Notes under the pieces: model-generated
What the model was told of the DNA's origin: nothing
Database searches by the model: none
The model's input: only the letters and a program-made list of their open reading frames with translations
Assembly: GCF_030063415.1 (NCBI RefSeq)
Contig: NZ_JASITA010000012.1
Location: 140,073-204,072 of the forward strand
Reading direction: 5' to 3'
Origin: Streptomyces sp. H27-C3
Lineage (GTDB): Bacteria; Actinomycetota; Actinomycetes; Streptomycetales; Streptomycetaceae
DNA: 64,000 bases
Translations under genes and position numbers: made by a program
Shown: in pieces, positions 58,871-64,000 of the stretch
Layout of the letters: every line of letters starts with the position of its first letter
How positions within the stretch are numbered: position 1 is the stretch's first letter

Positions 58871-59843
58871 CTACCGCACGCCCGGCAGCAGCGTGCCCGG
58901 CTCGGCCGTGGAGACATCCACGGCCTCGTTCTTGGGGTTGCGCTGCTCCCGCTTGGCCACCCACTGGGCGAACCAGGAGAGCAGCACGCACATCCCGATG
59001 CAGATCGGCGAGATCACCATCACCACGGGGATGAACGGCAAATCGTAGTCGAGATTCGACGCGATGAGCTTGCCGGCGTGGAGGAACTCCTCATAGGTGA
59101 TCAGGTAGCCGAGCGAGGTGTCCTTCAGCGCGACCACGAGCTGACTGACGACCGTCGGCAGCATCGCGCGGACGCCCTGCGGCACCAGCACGAACGTCAT
59201 GACCTGGGTTTTGCGCATGCCGAGCGCGTACGCAGCCTCCCGCTGCCCCCTTTCCACGGAGTTGACCCCCGTACGGAACACCTCGGCGAGCACCGAGCCG
59301 TTGTAGAGCGTCAGTCCGGCCACCAGTGCGGGCAGCGGCTGGACCTTCAATGCCACGAAGATGAAGAAGATCATCACCAGTACGGGCATGGCGCGGAAGA
59401 ATTCGACCAGCAGCGTCGCCACCCATCGCAGCGCGCGGTGCTGGGAGAGCCGGCCCGTCGCGAGGACCGCGCCGAGCGCGATCGAGAGGACGGCGGCGTA
59501 CGCGAAGGCCTTGAGCGTGTTGCCCAGGCCGCGCAGCAGCAGCTCCTGGATTCCCTCGTACTGGAAGGGGTTCCACTTGGCCGACGTGAACTGGTTGGTG
59601 TCGAAGAACAGATACAGCACCCAGCCGAACAGCGCGGCGATGACGACGGTCGACGCGACCGCCGTACAGGAAGTGCCGCTTGCGGGTCTTGGGCGTCGCC
59701 CGGAGGGATCCGACGGGCGCGACCCGGCAGGACGCCATGAGGCAGCCGAGCACCAACGCGAGCACCGAGGCGTAGACCATGAGCTCGACGGTGCCGAGGA
59801 AGCCCTTGCCGTAAAGAGAGAAATTCTCGGTGAGTACGTTCAC
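58871..59843 (-). pseudogene. Fused remnant of glutamate ABC permeases gluC and gluD
   Basis: The GTG at 59843 starts VNVLTENFSLYGKGFLGTVE, the N-terminus of GluC, which after about 48 codons joins ATPKTRKRHFL, the N-terminus of GluD. A frame break at about 59,667 follows; in the other frame AVASTVVIAALFGWVLYLFF continues as normal GluD to PGTLLPGVR. So some 165 residues of GluC and the gene boundary are missing. The GluD part from about 59,660 down is complete, including the ABC-permease loop EAAYALGMRKTQVMTFVLVP, and might be expressed from an internal start. Confidence 0.85.
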
Positions 59844-59850
59844 GATGTCC

Positions 59851-60756
59851 TCAGCTCGCCGGGTAGCGGTCGATCGCGGGCGGCTTGGGGGCCGGCACGC
59901 CGGAGAGAGCGAGCGTCGCGTCGTACGCCTTCGTCCAGTTCCCGTTCTTCTCGTTGGCCTCGATCGCGTCGTCGATGGCCAGGCGCAGCGCGTTGTCGCG
60001 GCGCGGGACGCCGATGCCGTACGGCTCCTCGGAGAAGGACTTGCCGACGATCTTGAGCTCCTCGGGCACCTTGGCCGCGTAGCCGATGAGGATGGCGTCG
60101 TCGGTGGTGACGGCGTCGACCTGGAACGTCAGCAGGTTGTCGACGCAGACCGAGTAGGTGTCGTACGCGACGAGGTCGGCCTTCGGGTAGTCGGCCTGGA
60201 TCCGCTGGTACGGGGTCGAACCGGCGGCCGAGCAGACCCGCTTGCCGTTGAGGTCCTGCGGCCCTTTGATGTCGGTCTCATCGGTGCGCACCAGCAGCGA
60301 CTGGCCGCCCATGTAGTACGGGCCCGCGAAGCCGACGAGCTTCTTGCGGTTGTTGTTGATGGTGTAGGTGCCGACGTAGTAGTCGATCTGGCCGTTCTGC
60401 AGGGCGGTTTCACGGTTGGCCGAGGCGATCGTCTTGAACTGGACCTTCTGCGGTTCGAAGCCCAGCGAGCCGGCGGCCATCTTGGCGATCTCGATGTCGA
60501 ACCCGGAGTAGACGCCGCTGGCCGGGTCCTTCTCGCCCATGTACGGCTGGTCCTCCTTGGCTCCGACGACGAGGTGGCCCCGGCGCCTCGCCTTCTCCCA
60601 GGTGCGGGAGGCAGGCAGGTCGAAGTCCTTCGCCACCGTGTACTTGGGCGGCTCATCGGGCTGCGGGCCCTTCACCGGCGGACTGCCCTCCTTGCCGCAG
60701 GCGGCGGCGAGCAAGGCGAGCACGAGGGCGGCGAGAGTGCGTGACATGCGCTTCAT
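59851..60756 (-). CDS. gluB: Glutamate ABC transporter substrate-binding lipoprotein
   Basis: 301 residues from the ATG at 60756. Lipobox LAAAC ([15 protein letters not shown]). A type 3 periplasmic-binding protein: [60 protein letters not shown] and [20 protein letters not shown]. It binds glutamate or glutamine at the cell surface. It is the only undamaged gene of the four, so it can no longer deliver to its own transporter. Confidence 0.93.
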   Translation of the reverse strand: MKRMSRTLAALVLALLAAACGKEGSPPVKGPQPDEPPKYTVAKDFDLPASRTWEKARRRGHLVVGAKEDQPYMGEKDPASGVYSGFDIEIAKMAAGSLGFEPQKVQFKTIASANRETALQNGQIDYYVGTYTINNNRKKLVGFAGPYYMGGQSLLVRTDETDIKGPQDLNGKRVCSAAGSTPYQRIQADYPKADLVAYDTYSVCVDNLLTFQVDAVTTDDAILIGYAAKVPEELKIVGKSFSEEPYGIGVPRRDNALRLAIDDAIEANEKNGNWTKAYDATLALSGVPAPKPPAIDRYPAS

Positions 60757-60766
60757 ACACCGCCCG

Positions 60767-61506
<740 letters not shown>

Positions 61507-61640
61507 ACGCTGCCCTACCCACTCTCAGCTGTGTCGAGGTCAGTGCAAACTATCCATCCCGATAAGGGACTTCAGACTCGACACGCTCAAATAGGACATA
61601 AGGCGCACCAAAGAGTTTAAAGGCCCGCGCCCGAGGACGG

Positions 61641-62087
61641 TCAGGCCTCGGCCGCTTCCCCGTACACCTGGGAGAGCTCTGGCGCACCGCTGACCGCCCA
61701 GTCCAGACCGGCCTCCACCACATTGATCTCGCGCCCCGAGGCCAGCCTGACCACCGGCTGGCCGCTCGGCCACAGCTGCCAGAGCGCCCCCGGGACCGTA
61801 CGCACGATCACTGTGCCGAGGTAGAGGCCCGCGTCATTGCCCAGCCAGGGCAGCTCCTCGGGATCGTCGCGCCAGCGCGGCGGCAGCTGGTCGAGCGCCT
61901 CCAACGACGCCGGGGAGTCGTCCAGTTCCAGACCGGCCTGCGCCACCCGGACACGGAGCAGCTCGCACTCGGAGAACAGCTCGGCGATACCTTCCTGGTC
62001 GGCGTCGGCATCAATGGCGAACACGGCCGTGCCGCGCTCCGTGGCATGCCGCTTGCGCCAGTTGTCCAGAAAAGGAATGTTCTTCAT
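61641..62087 (-). CDS. Conserved hypothetical protein, DUF6278-like
   Basis: 148 residues from the ATG at 62087 (MKNIPFLDNWRKRH). Contains AELFSECELLRVRVAQAGLE, LDQLPPRWRDDPEELPWLGN, DAGLYLGTVIVRTVPGALWQ and GAPELSQVYGEAAEA, as in a conserved Streptomyces family that I recall as DUF6278. No signal or catalytic motif is seen. The role is unknown. Confidence 0.75.
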   Translation of the reverse strand: MKNIPFLDNWRKRHATERGTAVFAIDADADQEGIAELFSECELLRVRVAQAGLELDDSPASLEALDQLPPRWRDDPEELPWLGNDAGLYLGTVIVRTVPGALWQLWPSGQPVVRLASGREINVVEAGLDWAVSGAPELSQVYGEAAEA

Positions 62088-62172
62088 ACCGCTCAGCCTC
62101 GCATTCGTCCTGCCTTGTGCACCACCGGCGCGCGGGTAACTGTCCGCCTCGGGGGCCGAGGCGCCGGCCGGA

Positions 62173-62952
62173 TCAGAGGTCGAGGTCGACGACCACCGGC
62201 GCGTGGTCCGACGAGCCCTTGCCCTTGCGCTCCTCGCGGTCCACATAGCTGTCCTTGACCGCGGCCACGAAGGGGGCGTTGCCGTAGACCAGGTCGATGC
62301 GCATGCCCCTGTTCTTGGGGAAGCCGAGCTCGCGGTAGTCCCAGAAGGTGAACGGCCGGTCGTACTTCAGCGGGCGGGGCATCACGTCCGAGAGTCCGGC
62401 GTCGCGCAGCGCGGTGAGTGCCGCGCGCTCGGCGGGGGTCACATGGGTGGCCCCCTCGAAGAGCGCGGGGTCCCAGACGTCCTCGTCGGTGGGGGCGACA
62501 TTGAAGTCGCCGAGGACGGCGAACGGGCGCTCGCCCGCCGTGTCCGCGGTTACCGCCTTGTGGAGCGCCTCGAACCAGCGCAGCTTGTACGCGTAGTGGT
62601 CGTGCCCGACCTCGCGGCCGTTCGGCACGTAGACCGACCAGAGGCGGAGCGGGCCGCAGGTCGCGGAGACCGCCCGCGGCTCCTGCACTCCCTCGTAGTC
62701 CGGGCCGTCGGGCAGGCCCGTGACGACGTCTTCGAGACCGACCCTGGAGATCACGGCCACGCCGTTCCACCGGCCGGTGGCGTTGACCGCGGACTCGTAG
62801 CCGAGCTCGCGCAGCTGGTCGGCCGGGAAGCCCTCTGCGGTGGTCTTGGTCTCCTGGACGCACAGCACATCGGTGCCGGTGCTCTCCAGCCAGGCCAGCA
62901 GCCGGGGCAGCCGGGCGGTGATCGAGTTGACGTTCCAGGTGGCGATGCGCAT
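62173..62952 (-). CDS. xth: Exodeoxyribonuclease III
   Basis: 259 residues from the ATG at 62952 (MRIATWNVNSITARL); the ATG at 62961 is the alternative. GATAAC lies 9 bases before the chosen start and there is no Shine-Dalgarno sequence, so the mRNA may be leaderless. Endonuclease/exonuclease/phosphatase fold: WNVNSI, LCVQETK (metal Glu), YVPNG, GDFNVAPTD, RIDLVYG and SSDHAPVVVDL (catalytic His). It repairs abasic sites and 3' blocked ends. Confidence 0.95.
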   Translation of the reverse strand: MRIATWNVNSITARLPRLLAWLESTGTDVLCVQETKTTAEGFPADQLRELGYESAVNATGRWNGVAVISRVGLEDVVTGLPDGPDYEGVQEPRAVSATCGPLRLWSVYVPNGREVGHDHYAYKLRWFEALHKAVTADTAGERPFAVLGDFNVAPTDEDVWDPALFEGATHVTPAERAALTALRDAGLSDVMPRPLKYDRPFTFWDYRELGFPKNRGMRIDLVYGNAPFVAAVKDSYVDREERKGKGSSDHAPVVVDLDL

Positions 62953-62982
62953 GTACGTCATGTTATCCGCGGGGTGTGACAC

Positions 62983-63615
62983 TCACAGGTCGGTCGAGTC
63001 GCCCGGTGTCAGCCTGCTGTGGTCCGCGCCGCCGAGCGAGCCGATCTGCGAGTCGTAGATCGGCCGGGCCAGGTCGGTGAGCAGCGCGTCGTGGATGTCG
63101 ATGGCACGCTGCGGCTTCACCTCGCGCACATAGTCGATGACCTCGGAGATCTTCGACCAGGGGGCCATCACGGGGAGCATCAGCGTCTCGACCGGGTGTT
63201 CGGGGACGGTGAGCGCGTCGCCCGGGTGGAAGAGCGAGCCGTCCACCAGGAAGCCGACGTTGGTGACGCGCGGGATGTCCGGATGGATGACGGCGTGCAG
63301 CTCGCCGTGCACCTGGACGTCGAAGCCGGCCGCCGTGAAGGTGTCGCCGTGGCCGACCGTGTGCACCCGGCCGGGGAAGGCCGCCGAGAGCTGGTCGGCG
63401 ACGCTGCGCAGGGTCCAGATCTCGGCGCCCGGGTTCGACTCCAGACCGGCCCGCAGCCGGTCCTCGTGGAAGTGGTCGAGGTGCTCGTGCGTCACGAGGA
63501 GGACGTCCGCGCCGACCGCCGCGTCCTGTTCGCTGAAGGCGCCCGGGTCGATGACGAGCCGGCGACCGTCCTTCTCCAGGCTGATGCAGGCGTGGGTCCT
63601 CTTCGTCAGCTTCAT
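62983..63615 (-). CDS. Metallo-beta-lactamase-fold hydrolase (UlaG-like)
   Basis: 210 residues. KLTKRTHACISLEKDGRRLV, DPGAFS, LVTHEHLDHFHEDRL (HxHxDH, two-metal site), VHGELHAVI and FHPGDALTVPEHPVETLMLP. The single-domain layout and PWSKISEVIDYVREVKPQRA resemble the MBL-fold group of YcjI/UlaG-like proteins. Substrate unknown. It lies 30 bp upstream of the xth gene on the same strand. Confidence 0.9.
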   Translation of the reverse strand: MKLTKRTHACISLEKDGRRLVIDPGAFSEQDAAVGADVLLVTHEHLDHFHEDRLRAGLESNPGAEIWTLRSVADQLSAAFPGRVHTVGHGDTFTAAGFDVQVHGELHAVIHPDIPRVTNVGFLVDGSLFHPGDALTVPEHPVETLMLPVMAPWSKISEVIDYVREVKPQRAIDIHDALLTDLARPIYDSQIGSLGGADHSRLTPGDSTDL

Positions 63616-63627
63616 ATGTCCATCCTG

Positions 63628-64000
63628 CTACGCCTGCGGGGTGGTCTCCTGCTGGATGACGGCCTGCGCGACCTTGAAGGCCGAGTGCGCCGCCGGGACA
63701 CCGCAGTAGACGGCCGTGTGGATCAGCACTTCCTTGATCTCCGCGGGGGTCAGGCCGTTGCGCAGGGCGGCGCGAGTGTGGAAGGCCAGCTCGTCCAGGT
63801 GGCTGCCCGCGACCAGCGCCGTGAGGGTGATGACGCTGCGGGTGCGGCGGTCGAGGCCGTCCCTGGTCCACACCTCACCCCAGGCGTAGCGGGTGATCAG
63901 CTCCTGGAAGTCGCCGGTGAAGGCGTCGGCGTCGCCGAGCGCCCGGTCCACATGGGCGTCGCCGAGCACCTCACGGCGGACCTTGAGCCCGGCGGTGTAC
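63628..64000 (-). CDS. 4-carboxymuconolactone decarboxylase, C-terminal part (5' end outside window)
   Basis: The frame enters from the right edge with YTAGLKVRREVLGDAHVDRA and continues LITRYAWGEVWTRDGLDRRT, RSVITLTALVAGSHLDELAF and LIHTAVYCGVPAAHSAF. This is the PcaC (AhpD-like) helical fold with its conserved His in LIHTAVYCG. It decarboxylates 4-carboxymuconolactone in the protocatechuate branch of the beta-ketoadipate pathway. In Streptomyces this domain is often fused behind enol-lactone hydrolase; the missing start cannot tell. Confidence 0.9.
   Translation of the reverse strand, partial: YTAGLKVRREVLGDAHVDRALGDADAFTGDFQELITRYAWGEVWTRDGLDRRTRSVITLTALVAGSHLDELAFHTRAALRNGLTPAEIKEVLIHTAVYCGVPAAHSAFKVAQAVIQQETTPQA

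Overview
The window is chromosomal DNA from a high-GC actinomycete, almost certainly a Streptomyces. Codon third positions are nearly all G or C, GTG and TTG starts are common, and many neighbours overlap by ATGA or GTGA. The gene content is Streptomyces-like: a SpoIIE/PAS/GAF/ATPase phosphatase, a PucR-type regulator, F420-dependent oxidoreductases, and a crotonyl-CoA carboxylase/reductase operon followed by psd-pssA. I see no rRNA, tRNA, CRISPR array, transposase or phage gene.

Layout. 1-8.7 kb: the end of a DUF5107 protein, an acetyltransferase, a small LapA-domain membrane protein, a glycosyltransferase remnant, then a minus-strand operon of four unrelated peptidases (M55 D-aminopeptidase, M20, S9, S66 LD-carboxypeptidase) and a methyltransferase. 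8.8-18.4 kb: the SpoIIE phosphatase, a perfect 60-bp tandem repeat, an MFS exporter fused to three beta-sandwich domains, an SRPBCC protein, a gutted radical-SAM gene, a secreted tripeptidyl-aminopeptidase-type hydrolase, an acetyltransferase and a HEAT-repeat protein. 18.7-29.7 kb: the metabolic core. It holds a tandem-fused 3-hydroxyacyl-CoA dehydrogenase, a TetR regulator and the ethylmalonyl-CoA operon (ccr, meaA, a CitE-like lyase, a MaoC hydratase, an acyl-CoA dehydrogenase), then psd and pssA, which make phosphatidylethanolamine. Together the core turns acetyl-CoA-derived crotonyl-CoA into ethylmalonyl- and methylmalonyl-type extender units and C4/C5 acids.

29.7-45 kb: a wrecked branched-chain amino acid ABC transporter, a PucR regulator, an MFS exporter, glycerate kinase, a frameshifted small secreted protein, a secreted protein of unknown family, an alkylation-repair pair (ogt and an Ada/AraC/AlkA protein), an FAD oxidoreductase, an inositol-monophosphatase-type phosphatase, a gamma-glutamyltransferase and a lipoate-protein ligase. 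45-50 kb: a reductive pyrimidine catabolism cluster (F420-type LLM oxidoreductase, dihydropyrimidinase, aminotransferase, beta-ureidopropionase) whose NCS1 permease is broken. 50-64 kb: a long hypothetical protein, a PPOX protein, an XRE regulator facing a broken methionine aminopeptidase, a secreted gamma-glutamyltransferase, an L,D-transpeptidase lipoprotein, a CocE-like secreted hydrolase, a decayed gluABCD glutamate transporter with only gluB intact, a DUF6278-like protein, exonuclease III, a metallo-beta-lactamase-fold protein and a carboxymuconolactone decarboxylase cut by the window edge.

Two themes stand out. First, at least seven loci are broken, often with both gene ends kept and the middle missing, and all three recognisable importer systems are among them while both MFS exporters are intact. 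Second, short tandem repeats are frequent (7, 9, 15, 19 and 60 bp), and two different genes carry an extra copy of a 7-bp repeat that puts them out of frame. Whether these lesions are biological or artefacts of sequencing or assembly cannot be settled from the sequence alone.
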